DNA of 64,000 nucleotides, taken from assembly GCA_014529385.2 (NCBI GenBank), contig CM043942.1:109861641-109925640 (forward strand), written 5' to 3'. The translations under genes and the position numbers were made by a program. The stretch's first letter is position 1; every line of letters starts with the position of its first letter. Positions 11,363 through 23,486 of this stretch are shown in pieces. Source of the DNA: Adiantum capillus-veneris (taxonomy: Eukaryota > Streptophyta > Polypodiopsida > Polypodiales > Pteridaceae). The notes beneath the pieces were generated by a model. The model had not been told where the DNA came from, did not search any database, and was given only the letters and a program-made list of their open reading frames with translations.

Positions 11363-12600
11363 GCAACTCTTCATTTTAGATGACAAGCAACATGACACAC
11401 ATTTTGTTCAACAATGTTTTCTGAAACATGCAGAATGGCTAAAGAAATTTGGTCTATACATAAGGCGTCATTGGGTATGGTCTGATGGAGCAACTTCACA
11501 ATTCAAAGCAAGAAGACCATTCTATTTCCTTGCCAGGTATACCATGTTCTAACAAACATTATCTGAAGGTGGTTTTAATATAGAGACCTATAATATTGGC
11601 ATTAAAGCTGTAATAAAATGCTTGTATAACATCAATAATATTATAATACGTGTTTTTTTTGGTAATTTTATCATGCCAAGAGTATATTAATCTTCTTCTA
11701 TCCATTGAATAAAATGCAGATACAGTGTTTTTACGGGATGGAAAATTTCTTGGAACTTTTTTGGATCCGGCCATGGTAAGGGAGAACACGACGATGCGGT
11801 AGCAGTGATAAAAAGGTCTTTAACTCAATACCAATATCAGCCAAACTGCCCAAAGATAGACTGTGCTGCAGATGTTGTGGCATTATTGAGACGGACCTTG
11901 TCAGATGGTGCTACAGCCACCTATGCATCCCACGCCCGTTATGTAAGCAGGATTTTTTGGGTGATTGAATTGGGGGATGTCGATGTGAAGGCTGTAAAAA
12001 TACCCGCTCAATGCACTCTGTTTCTGCATATTTAGAGCATGATACAACTGCTTTGAGACACGTTCACTGTCTTGTTTCTGTAGTGCATGTAAACAGGAAA
12101 AGTGGAGGAGATGTGTGAGCAAGTCACACGTTCCTTTCTAGACATACCTTATTTTGGAGCCTACAGAAGAAGGGGAAGATGATTACAACGGAATAATTGA
12201 GGATGCAGCGTATGAAGGACACTATGACACCCTCAGTCAAGCTCTTATTGTTGGTGATAATTTTGTTGTTCCCGCACCAAATGACAATGAAGAAAAAGTG
12301 GATTTCTATATTGTGAAATGCACTACAGCTATTGAGGAGTTTCATTCAGACGCTGAAGATGACTGGGGCAATATCATTGGGCGAGGATCCTATGCTATCA
12401 AAGGGTTTTACTATTCTATGATAAATGAGAAGACCTACGAGCTTTTGGACAAAAAGCCAGAGGTGTTCATATATTCACATCTTGTTCGGGCAATCAAAAT
12501 CCTCGTGATACCCCATCCCAGAACTCAAAACTATATACAATATCACTTGATGTCAGTGAGTCTATCTACAATAGTATGCCTTTTGAGCTGTAGCAATTAG
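11363..12600 (+). pseudogene. Transposase-like gene with SDG..QFK and HGKG..D motifs, broken
   Basis: Three segments read as one protein. Exon A (11363-11536) follows a TTTTCAG acceptor and contains HDTHFVQQC and WSDGATSQFK. A phase-2 intron (11537-11719, GT...CAG) rejoins in frame to exon B, which reads W-NFFGSGHGKGEHDD...VIKR (HGKG at 11772-11783). Then SMHSVSAY and SCFCSACKQEKW (a Cys cluster) follow in shifted frames, with a TAG near 12142. The last segment (12154-12600) is open and contains VGDNFVVP, DDWGNI, GFYYS and VFIYSHLVR. The SDG...QFK / HGKG..DG combination is one I associate with a widespread uncharacterised transposase-like family in eukaryotes. I infer a nuclease-like role. 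Two frameshifts and one stop make this copy non-functional unless unseen introns correct them. The N-terminus was not found. Confidence 0.6.
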
Positions 12601-12817
12601 TTTGTATAAATTTTTTGTCCAAACTTCCTTTTTAAAATAAAAAAATGTCTTTGTTTATCCCTTTGAATCACTACATGTCCTTTTAAAATCAATGTGTTTC
12701 TCTGAGTCCACTCTAACCAGGAAAGATGCAATGTTGACAACTTGCTTGCCAACCCTCCTGCTGCCTGCTTCTCCTCCTCCTTCGCCAGAAGATGCACTCT
12801 CTGAAAAACCCTAATCA

Positions 12818-12821
<4 letters not shown>

Positions 12822-12898
<77 letters not shown>
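12822..12898. repeat. (CT)n microsatellite
   Basis: About 38 CT units between the convergent broken genes. Confidence 0.97.
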
Positions 12899-12909
<11 letters not shown>

Positions 12910-14207
12910 TTTTATTTGCAAGATACTTCAAATATAGAATACAACGTATTTCGTGCAAATTTCTTGTAAATGTATTATACATGAATTCTGTTACATTGAT
13001 TGACAAAAAGGCTGAGTAATTCTCCATTTACATCCATCGACAAAAAAATACATCGACAAAAGTCGCCCACTTCACAGACTTTATGAAGCTTTTATTTTAC
13101 AAAAAAAATATGTTCCTTTGTTCTGAAAAAAATCAATCCGCCATTTCCAATAAAAATGACGCACAGAGGTGTCGTCAGGTTGTCCGTATTCACAAATTAC
13201 AGACCTCTTTGTATACTTAATTCTGTCCATAGAGATCAACCAGTGTGCCAGCCAGTTTATGACAGTGGTTGACAGAAAATAGGCTTGCACTTCTTTAGAC
13301 TGCTTTTCTAGCTTGGGAAAAACAAGAAATGACCCCAATGAATTAAACATTAGCTTATATCCAGAATCATCAAAGATAAGTGTGTCAGGTGGTAGGTCAG
13401 GAAAATTTTTGAGATTCTTGTGGAACACCGGTTTATTTGTCCCGCCCATTTTAAAAGGGGCCCTTGTGCACTGCGCCTGACTTACCACTCTATTGAATCT
13501 TTTCTGGTGGTCTGGGAACACTGTCGCTAGCGTGCTTTTGAGCTTCTCAAACTCCTAGTAGCTCCATATCCACACTTCAAACCATCTGAAACAAAAATTC
13601 AGAAACACTTCTGCATCGGGCCTTACTCAAAACTGTGTATCCCCTTCAACAACATGGCGCATTTCCGGCCAGTAGGGCAATTCTTCACCATATTTACATC
13701 AAATTTCTTGAGCAGTAAGCCATTAAGGTCCAAAATGAGAACCCTATGCTGGACGCTCAACGGAGGTGGTGGCCTTGGCCATATCAGTGGGATTCTCACC
13801 TGTTATTGGGCATCGCTCAAGTGGCTTCTTCTTTAGAAGGGATTGGTCTTCTGCATAAATAACTATGGGGCAATCCTTAAGCAGGCACTTTCCTTTCTGA
13901 GCCAAGTGAGCATAGCGGAATGCATGGTATGCATGTGAACAAGGCAATAGAACAACATGGCTTGAGCGATTGTGATCATGAATTTTTACACCACAAGAAT
14001 TGCACACATCAATGAGAACAATATATGTCCAGGAGCTAAAACTCGTGCAGGCAAGACTATGGTTTCAGGTAGCATTGGTTGACTAATCATGTCTGTCACA
14101 AACGTGACACAGAGACCAAAGGTTTCCTCACGCTCCAAGCATTTGGATAATTCTTCCTGTAGGCAAGAGACCTTTGTTATCAGACAATGTCAAACATGTA
14201 TAAAATC

Positions 14208-14620
14208 GGTATGAATGCTTGAAGATCGGTATAATAATGTTATCATACCGGTATGATTACGTTGTGCCGATATGATGTTATCCCACCGGTATGATGTTAT
14301 TATACTGTATAGTATAACATCATACCGGTAGGATAACATACGATAATATCATACGGGTAGGATAACATGGTAGCGGAAGGATAACATCAAATCGGTTGGA
14401 TTTTATCATACCGTTAGGGTGTAATCATACCAGTCGGATCTAGCCATACCGGTCGGATGTAACCATACCGGTAGGATATAATCATATCAGTAGGATATAA
14501 CCATACCGGTAGGATATAACCATACCGGTAAGATGTAATTATACCGGTAGGATGTAATCATACCGGTAGGATATAATCCTACCAATATGATAACATCATA
14601 CCAGTATTGTCATCTACCCT
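14208..14620. repeat. 19-bp tandem array centred on TACCGGTA
   Basis: The core TACCGGTA or a variant occurs at 14246, 14265, 14284, 14303, then with one slip at 14323, and from 14352 through 14371, 14390, 14409, 14428, 14447, 14466, 14485, 14504, 14523, 14542, 14561, 14580 and 14599 at exactly 19-bp steps. The consensus is about ATACCGGTAGGATRTAACC. The core is a perfect 8-bp palindrome. The array lies between the zinc-finger and N-terminal segments of the minus-strand gene, presumably in an intron. Confidence 0.92.
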
Positions 14621-15080
14621 TACTGAACTGATGTTATTGTCATACTATTATGTTTTTTTATTATACGGTTTTGTGGTACCACATTCTACGCATCCCGGTA
14701 TTATAGAGCCATAATACCGGTATTGTAAAACTTATAATACCATTTTCACTATTAGAGTTTTAGTACAATATGGTTATTATAATCATACCGTTACTTTAGT
14801 GTTAAACTACTGTTTTGTTTTGTTACTATATCGGGATTATTTTGTTGTTATACCTGTATTATGTTGCTTTCATACCGTTATTGTGATCATTGATAGAACT
14901 TATAGTAACATGTTCACCAATAGAATACCAATACCGGTATTGCAACCATTACTTTGCAGGTACGTTACCATTATTTATAGTAATCAATCTACTTTATAGG
15001 TATTATTGTGTAATCATTCCACAACAATATATAGACTATAGTATATTGTACATCCAAACCAGTACTTTGCAGGTATTATA
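14621..15080. repeat. Degenerate continuation of the TACCGGTA repeat
   Basis: Scattered ATACCGGTATT, ATACCGTTA and related words continue to about 14945 without fixed spacing, then fade into AT-rich sequence. This looks like an older edge of the 19-bp array. Confidence 0.5.
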
Positions 15081-15870
15081 CTACAATCAGATGGACTTAA
15101 AAGCATACATGTGCCTGCTGTAGGGTGGCTTTTTCTTGGTCAAATTTTTCTTGGAGGCTGTCAAGCAAGCCTGTTGGTACATTGGCATCGTCAGGGAAGT
15201 GCATTCGGATGGTGTCAAGGGCACCCTCGCAACGGTGCACATCAGCAACAGATTTGACCACAAAATCCTTAGCCTTCTGAGACTCGACTGCTGATACATT
15301 GTCATGAGATTTTATAACCTTAACAAGTAGTTCTTGCAAGAAAGTGGATACTTCAACACTAAACGCAGACTGAGTAGTCGCAAAAAGCCCACTAAACGGT
15401 TGGTGTACTTCCGGATTGGGTATTTACTAACAAGATGGCAGAACCACTTGGGGTTCCTGTGGATAGTCGGGAAGTCTCTAACTTCCATTGTTCTCTTTTC
15501 CTATCGAAGTGATCTTCATTGGTCACATTCTTCACCACCTCAGATGCAAACTCAGCCCACTTTACCAGACCTATGCATACGCAATAACAGACTCCCAACA
15601 GATAGTTTGGTGGTATGGATTGATACACCTGCTTGTAGAGCTGGTAGAGTGCCTTGTAGTGATCCGGCCTTGCTGTTTTTATCGGCACTTTTTTCTCCTT
15701 CACTAGAAGACACGTGAAAACTTTCATCCAGTTGGATATGGGCACATCTGCATCTATCAACTTCCTAACATCTTTCCCCTCAAGACTTAACCCATATTCC
15801 CTGTGAAAATCCTCCTTTGTCGTGCAGAATGCCTTTAATGGCACCTCCACATCCTTGGGGTGAACAAAGC

Positions 15871-16248
15871 GGTTGATTTTGGGAGGAGGCTGTAACTTCT
15901 GTCTCTGAAAAGCGTAAATCCATATTCATTACTCAATATATCCACACCTCAATACTCTACTACACATATAGGTCCGTTGTACACAACACAGAGAGAGACA
16001 TAGAGAGGTGACATGCCTTCGTGGGAGAATGTCGGGTCTTTGTGGGGAGACCTGTCAGGCTGCATTCCTTGGGCTCTTTCTTAGGTTGCTATCCGTAGTA
16101 AAGGATAAGAAGCGTGCACAAGGGGCTGTAGAGTGAGCTAAGAAAGGTGCAGAAGGAGAAAGGCACAGAGATATGGAGAAGTACAGTCATGCAAACATTC
16201 GACTGAACATTCGTCTGATGTGGGCTCCACACGGGTTTTTGAATCCTT
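15871..16248. other. No gene seen
   Basis: This would contain the 5' end or promoter of the minus-strand RING-FCP1 gene. No start codon or TATA box can be assigned with confidence. Confidence 0.3.
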
Positions 16249-16320
16249 CACATGATTATTAAATTCAAACAATTCTGTATCCTCCACACGATTATTTAAT
16301 TCAAACAATTCTTGCCCATA
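16249..16320. repeat. Two 36-bp tandem repeats
   Basis: Units starting at 16249 and 16285 share the form CACAYGATTATTWAATTCAA followed by ACAATTCT. The array is adjacent to the 3' end of the minus-strand gag relic. Confidence 0.8.
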
Positions 16321-16329
16321 ACACTAGTT

Positions 16330-18183
16330 TCATACCCCCTAAATTTTAAGCCTCCAAAAGCAACTTTCAACCGGTTAAAACCGGGCCACCTATTCATGCA
16401 TCCACCCATTGGACATTTCCATCATATTGGGTCTATAATAGCATTTGTGGGTCTCATGGTTTGTCCATTTATCTTCTACAACACACCACTTAGGTGGTCG
16501 TGCTAGTCCAATAGGTTGTCCTTGTTGTGGTCCTTGCCCTGGTCCTCTTAGTAGCATCCTCTACATATTTCTCATCATATTATTCATGCACTTGAGCATG
16601 TCTTTGATGGCATTGATAGAATCTTCCATGGTAGGTCCTACTTGTGTTGGCATAGTAATCATGGTTTACTCACTTTGCGTGTCCTTAGCTCTACTCTCCT
16701 TGTTGAAGATCTCACAGCTATCTCCCAAGTCTATAGCATCTAGAATACATGCTTCCAAGGTGGTATGGATTTTTCTATACAGAATGGTATGCAGTTATTT
16801 GTTAAGTTACAAGTAAGCCTTCCAAAAATAACAAGACAAGTCTCTCCTCCATTGGAATTTCCAACTCTAGACATCTGTCGATGTAGTCATGCCTCATTCA
16901 ACTTACATAGTCTCTTACAGACTCTCCTTGATTTTGTTTAAATCTATGAATTTGTGCTATCATGATGTGCTTGATTCCCATCTTTGAGTAAGCACCAACA
17001 AATCTCATAGCCAATGTCAATAGATTTGTAATGGATCCAGGAGGTAAGGTATGAAACCAAGTTAAAGTCTTACATTCAAGAGTCATTCCAAACCCTTCAA
17101 ATTGAGTATGGAAACCAAGTTAAAGGATTACATTCCACAACCATTCCAAACTCTTCAAAATGAGTATGGAATTCCGTTATTCTCTTTTCCTGAAGCTTGC
17201 CAAGTGCTCATATGGATCCCCAGATCCACTATATTTCTTAACCCATTTTTTAAAGTCAACTAGTTTGACTCTATGGTTATGTTCAGCACCCACTCTTCTA
17301 GCTTGTGTCTCTCTGACTAAGCCTTCAAACCAGTTTCTTGGTAAATGTGACTTGTGTGGACATATTCTAGTACTAGTGTCACCTATTCTTCCCCAAATTA
17401 TGGTTTTTTCCATCCTTCTCCCCCAATTCTCACCATTGAGGTGGCTTTCTTAGGCTAAACTACCCCATTGGTTGGCCATATTGCCAAATGATCTCTATGT
17501 TGATCCAATGTTCTGTTCTATTTCAGGTCTCATACCCATGATCATTTCTCGGATACTGATACTTGGTTTGTTCCACCTTCGTTGGAGTCATCGTGAACAA
17601 AATAGTTGTTATAACAATCCCTAAAAAGGTGTACGAGAAGGTACACTAGACCCTTCTCTTTGATATTGAAAGTATACATGATTTTCAAGGATGTTATCTG
17701 CCATGGTTTAGGATGAGATGTCCGTATCAAATCCATATCATTATTGTCCTCCCAACAATAGACTCTCAGATGTGGGTTATCAGTAGGTATACATTTTAGA
17801 GGTTTACATCTATCTCATCATATCATTCTAATTATAGCAATGGTGGCCCATCTGGTCATATCTGGGATCAATGTGTGGACCTCTAATCTTCAATGGTCCA
17901 CTATGTCGATATTTCTAGCTTTGAGATATTGCACTTTGCTTTGGTCCATATAGAAGGTATCCTATTTGTTGGCTCTAACCTCTTCTTTGAATTCAATCAT
18001 GTGGTCATTGACTCTCACCACATACTTTTCATTAGGATCTAGATAAATCTGAACCCCATGATTATTGGTCTTGTAGAAGGTCAATATGTGTTTGAACTTG
18101 AGAGAGGTTCCCGTCCTTGATTGACTAGAAAAGGAAGACATGTCAGAACTTGTGTTAGAAAAAGTGTCGAGGACTTCTTCCAA
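16330..18183 (-). pseudogene. gag: Ty3-type gag relic (Ty3-E)
   Basis: On the minus strand, in order: an N-terminal segment (18183-17962) with IYLDPNEKYVVRVND; a degraded middle; the capsid motifs KKYSGSGDPYEHLASF (about 17240-17180) and LTWFHTLPPGSI...QNQGESVRDYV (about 17060-16900); then DYIDRCLELEIPMEERL; and a Zn-binding-like WCVVEDKWTNHETHKCYY (about 16490-16430). These are hallmarks of plant Ty3/gypsy gag. Several stops and frameshifts are present and no pol was found downstream. A gypsy-type PBS might lie near 18340, but it is too degraded to call. Confidence 0.7.
17049..17163 (-). repeat. 57-bp tandem duplication inside gag relic
   Basis: The segment beginning GTATGRAAACCAAGTTAAAG occurs at 17049 and again at 17106. 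A third partial start is at 17164. The duplication is a multiple of 3, so it adds 19 residues around the TWF motif of gag. Confidence 0.8.
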
Positions 18184-21100
18184 TATGGTCTCTAATAATT
18201 CCCTTTGTTTTATGCTCTCCTTAGTAGATACTTTACTCTCAGTTTCTCAATTGTAACCCTGATTTGCTATGACATGGCCTAATCTAAGGTACATAAAGAC
18301 CCAAAATACTCAATGAAATAGAATACTTGGCCCTTAGAGCTAATATCAATCCATTTTTGCCGTCGTAAATCCCAATTGGATGTTGCCCAAGCTTGATCTT
18401 GATCACTCCTACACAATCAAAGGTGTATCAATCAGTGCAATAATTTGCAAGTATATACAAGGACTCTTGGTCAAAATTTTCAACATCAATTGTGTCAAAG
18501 TAGTCAAAAGACCAATTTGCAACATTCAAAGTTTTCAATAAACTCAATTTCAAGCAAAAAATAGTGTCCAAATGACTTCAAATTTTTTAGTAGGATATCT
18601 GCATCAGGTGTCTATCAACCTTATAAACCAAAAGATGTCAAAAATTCCTTCATGAGAGTAAAAGTCTACAAGAGAACATCGTGATTACAAGAGAAATGCA
18701 AGAGTAGGATACTTTTCACCCAACCAAACAAGAAGAAACTGGAACCAAAAGAGCGATGGATGGTCTTGTACTCTTCAATATGGATCATTATAAGGCTTCA
18801 AGAGTTTTCATACAACTCATTTCTATGAAAAATTGGATAACATCTACAAAAATAGCATCAACATTTACTAGTTTACATGTCCGTGTGGAAAAATATGAGG
18901 GGGACATCATAAAACACCATTAATAGCATTGTAGCTATTAAGTTAGATGTGAGCGTGTAGTAGACATGGAATGTTTTTTGTCTATGCTTTGATTTTTTCT
19001 CTCTATGAAGCTTAAAAAGGAACCTCAAACCAAATTTCTTTCATGATTTTCTACCATTACCTACCCACTTCATCTCCACCCCTAGGAACAACCTTACAAC
19101 TAGTGGCCAACTAGTTGAGGAGTTTTTCTTAGCAACTCCTCATGAGAACTAAAATAGTTTCTAGCTTGTTGGAAACTAGTTGCAAGCCACAACTACACTT
19201 GAACTCCCTCATAGAGCTTTCACTCAACGAGTTTGCAAAAATTTCCCTAAAAAGTTGACATCGCATTTTCATGTGGATAAAAAATAGGTACAAAAAGTTC
19301 GGTTTCTATTATAAGTGGACCATGGAAAATCCTTCAACTCTCAAACTACCCAAACTTTTGCAAATATAGAAAATTTTATGAGGCTCCTCTCCTCATTTAT
19401 TATTTCATTCCAAGGAAGCTTGAAAAATATTTCAAAGGCCATTTATAATGACCCATTTTTCCACTAAGAATATGTGTGTGTGTGTCGCCCTCCCCCAACT
19501 CAAAGAGAGAGTCCACATGGTGAGAGGTAGGGTCCATCATGTGAAACCCTACCCCGACCATTATGCATAGAATGAACAACCATCCTAATTTTTTTGAGGA
19601 GATTAATAGTAATACAATTATCAAAATGGTACCATTTGTGTGAAAGGGCATCTTTACGGCATATATGTACAGCCTTGTCATCCAAGTGTGTCATTGAGAG
19701 TATTGAGGAAGAGAGTCAGAGACACATTGTTATCTTTATTTGTGGGACCTTAATCTATCTTTCTTCCTCCAATTCCAAAGCTAATCTGATAATATTTGAG
19801 ACAAACATGTTGTAATGATCAACTTGAAATATTATACATGATTAGTTAAATAAAAAATATAAGATAATGTGGAGTACAAACATACTTATCATGATTATTA
19901 TCAAAAACATGGGTTATGGATATTGACTAATATCGTTGGGTTATTGCATACCAAATTAGAAACTTAGGTCCCACACCTTCTAGGATTAGGTGGGTCAATA
20001 CAGGAAATAGAACAAACAACTTAGCAAATTTCATTATAAATAAATTATATAGTGCTAGCCAGACAAAATGATAGCTAGGAAATGATATGTGTCTGTTTAT
20101 GTTTAAAATCCCATTTAAGAGGAACTATACAATTGATCAAACCATCATTTATTAAGAGAAAATTTCATACATACAACTTAAATGTAGGAAACCAAGAGAA
20201 ACAAAAACATTAATACAAGCCAATGTCCATAGTAGATGATCTTGACAACAAATGTTACAATTAGACAATCTTTGGTTGTGTTTCATAAGCTATATACAAT
20301 AAAGAGTATACATGAATTTTCACAAAATTATCATAATGTCTTTGACTTACACTGCAATTGCACGCTTGATTGCATTTCCAAGGAAGGAACCTTTTACTTG
20401 CCACCATCCAAGAAACAAAGACAAAAACACTATCACTACTCTTGTGAATCTTTACCTAGGAAGACCCCTTCCCCTTGTCATTGGTGTCAAGAAATACTAC
20501 CATCCTAGCAGTTTTTTGATAGAGTTTAAAATATCGTACAGCTCCCAAATTGTATTTAGTATGTGTTAATCAACTCAAATCTACCTTTATATGGAGTGAA
20601 GAAAGAAAAACAAGACCCCAATGTCAATTTGCACAAAATAGTTTGGAAGCTGGTATTTTTTCCTTGATCCCGAAGAACATTGGGCAGAGTCTCCTTTGTA
20701 CATTGATACATTTAAAAAAAAACCAAGGGGTGCAAACACACCATCACTTGAGGATTTTGTAATACCACCGAAGAAGTACTTCATCCAAATACTTACTCAT
20801 GATTACCATATTCGTTGCATAAATGTTCATGCCAATTCTTAGCATGCTCTAAAAGATCATACCATACTCCATTGATGACACGTGGTTATGCTAATCAAAT
20901 TACAAAAACCAATGTGTTGTGTGTCTTTATGATGAGACAATATGTTGTTATTATAATGAGGCAATGCATTGTGATTATAATTGCAATAGTACAATAGGGT
21001 GCAAAATAATGAGACTGATGACAGTAATCCCTCTAAATTATAGTTGTGTGGGTGTGTTATAACCTTTGGTGGCCATTATCTCATAACCAAAGAGTGGTCA

Positions 21101-21533
21101 AAAGGAGAAAATTAATTAACCATTGTTGGAAATCAACTCAAAATTAGAGATTGGTCAAAAAGAGAAAATGATGATAACCATTGAAGGCAAGCATCTCCAA
21201 CCTAGAGAGTGGTAAAAAATGGGTAAGCATGTGTGTGAAGATAGACCTGATTTACACTTGATGGCATCATGTGGATGGTTTGGAGGTAATGGAAACTCAA
21301 GCATCCAAATGGATCGGCCGTAGTGGAAACATGAATCCCAAGAGGTTGAAAGTTTAAGGAAACACATGATTTCTCAAATTGGTAGAATGCAAAAATAGAA
21401 AAAATATATGTGGAGGGTTGTCTGAGTTGATCTCTAAGTGGTAGAGATGAATTCCTTGTGCATCACCATCATCAAAGGGGAAGAGAGCACCATCCAACAC
21501 GTGCAGCCATAACTGACATGTGTAGCTTGCATG

Positions 21534-21660
<127 letters not shown>

Positions 21661-22055
21661 GAGTGAGATTCTTACCTTTCAAGAGAGGGAGGATGTGTGT
21701 CCTTATGAGAGAGGAAAATCCATGGCAAGAGGGCTGAGTAATGATTCATAGATAGGAGCCTGTGGCACACAGAATAATACCTTACTCGTAAAGATCTATA
21801 TTGGTATAGCATGCCTTGATTTCCTAGACAAAGTAGGATGGTGTGGGAAAGCGGAGTTGAAAGGTAATGCCACATGTGGTAGATAAGGTTATTTGCCTAA
21901 CCTCATTCATTAAGAGGGGAAGAACAATACGTTGCCAGAGTGATAATTCCTTTCTAGTATTGATAACAATAGGTAAACAACTACATGCAAGGTATATTGC
22001 AAGGTGAAGATATATTATCCATTTTGTAAATGTCATTGAGAATATGTTTGTGTTT

Positions 22056-22092
22056 GTGTGTGTGTGTGTGTGTTGGGGGGGGGGGGGGGGGG
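22056..22092. repeat. (TG)n(G)n tract
   Basis: Short TG repeat followed by an 18-nt G run with one T at its start. The exact length is prone to sequencing error. Confidence 0.85.
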
Positions 22093-22331
22093 AGGGGATG
22101 ATTTCCCTCATGAATTTGTGATTAGGAGCCACTCACAACAGAATACAAAGCATATGTATGCATGAGTGTTGGATGGGGTCAATTATTTGTAAGGAATGTC
22201 ATCCTCACATGTGTTTTGTATCACCTATACTAGTCAATTGTTGGAATGGGGTATCAACATGCTCGTTTGTCTTGAGGAAGGTTAAAAAATCTTTCAAAGG
22301 CCGTTTATAATGACCCGTTTTGTCACTAAGA

Positions 22332-22335
<4 letters not shown>

Positions 22336-22391
<56 letters not shown>
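22336..22391. repeat. (GT)n microsatellite
   Basis: About 28 GT units directly after the dispersed 70-bp repeat. Confidence 0.96.
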
Positions 22392-22393
<2 letters not shown>

Positions 22394-23224
22394 AAATTGC
22401 ACTCCATAATTGTTTTGACCTACCACACACATCACAAAATCTCATATATTGCTTCCATTTCAACAAAATCAAACACATAAGATCAAAACTCACACATCTA
22501 ATCAAAGATTTATCGATGTGTAGCATTAAAATCACATGTGATTATTGAGTAATTAGAGAGGATAAGTAGTGAAAAATACTCTAGTTACACACTCAAAATC
22601 ACTCAATATTACAAGAATTTTTTGCTAATTTCTTTCAAAAGAGTGATAATCATACCTCTAATTAAGCATACACACATGTATAGCACACAACCTGTTAATT
22701 GATAATTCACAAGTTAGTGATTAGTTAGAGAAATTGAGAGGGTTTTTACACCTAAATCTACTCCTAAACACATTATTACAAAAAAAATCTCCTCTAGCTT
22801 AGGTTATTGTCCTTGGTAACAATGCCACTTGTAGCATAGCTCCAATGAATCAACAAAATTGTCAATTCGGAGATGGTAGCAACCCAGATGGGGCATGGAA
22901 GCATCACACATGCATGAGTGTGTGAGAGCTATGAGTTGCTAAAGAGTGGGAAAACCATTGGAGTTCATTTAGAATAGAACAAAAATGATCTCTCCCTTTT
23001 CACATGACCTACACTTCACTTATATGCCTAACATTTTAAAATAAATGACTGGCAACCTAAAGCAATGAAAGTAAAATAGTAGATAAAAATTGGAGCTTGT
23101 AGAAAGCACGTCAATCTATACATAGTGAATGTGAAACTATGCTCATGGAGAAGAGATAATTTTTTGATGGTGTTGGATGCCTCCAACAATAGAAATTCAG
23201 GCTGTTAAGTATTCCTGTGGGTTT

Positions 23225-23229
23225 TAAAG
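23225..23229. repeat. Target-site duplication of Ty3-B (left)
   Basis: TAAAG, matching 30199-30203. Confidence 0.7.
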
Positions 23230-23486
23230 TGTGAGGTCCCCACCCCGCCGTATTAACCGGCGGATTTGATGGTGAACCTGGTGGCCACTAGATCTATTGC
23301 TGAAGCAAACAAAATGGTTCAGGGTTTGACTAGTGGACGATCTCTCATCACAAAGTGAGTCAGGTTCGAGCCTACTAGCAAGGAGATCTAGCTCCACCTC
23401 GTAGGGGAAGCGTACTTAAACTATCTAGCGATCCTAAGACCCACCTTCCAAGAGGAGAGAAACCCCGAGTGCCTTTTTTCCCATGT
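23230..23486 (-). repeat. Truncated 3' LTR of Ty3-B
   Basis: The 257 bp match 27411-27667 at over 90 percent identity by eye. Similarity ends at the word CCATGT, where pol sequence takes over, pointing to a microhomology-mediated deletion. Confidence 0.9.

Larger units (their letters stand above)
13081..15870 (-). pseudogene. RING-like plus FCP1-like (HAD) phosphatase gene, broken
   Basis: Read on the minus strand from about 15870. First come two helical segments of unknown fold (15850-15392 and 15339-15097). Next is EELSKCLEREETFGLCVTF (about 14150-14100). A zinc-finger segment follows at about 14007-13900 with CNSC, then LPCSHAYH and C...CP, the layout of a RING-like finger. Then an FCP1-type phosphatase domain appears: VLILDLNGLL (DLNG at 13719-13730), RPDAEVFLNFCF, FEVWIWSY, QAQCTR, KPVFHKNL and IFDDSGYK (13358-13372). 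In catalytic FCP1/SCP enzymes the first motif is DxDxT/V; here the second Asp is Asn and the Thr/Val is Leu, as in non-canonical plant relatives, so activity is doubtful. Frameshifts near 14025, 13760 and 13625 and a TAG at 13555-13557 disable it. It converges on the transposase-like gene. Confidence 0.65.

Noticed and set aside
13625-13670. 41-nt intron in the RING-FCP1 gene
   Set aside because: The supposed intron itself encodes the RPDAEVFLNFCF block of the FCP1 domain, so a frameshift explains it better.
14208-14620. Array resembling a CRISPR locus
   Set aside because: Units are 19 bp head-to-tail with no spacers, and the sequence is a plant nuclear locus.
16445-16816. 123-codon hydrophobic plus-strand ORF
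   Set aside because: Shadow of the minus-strand gag relic, which has recognisable motifs.
18330-18355. Possible minus-strand PBS (TTGATATTAGCTC) for the gag relic at 16.3-18.2 kb
   Set aside because: Too many differences from known sites and no LTR pair to support it.
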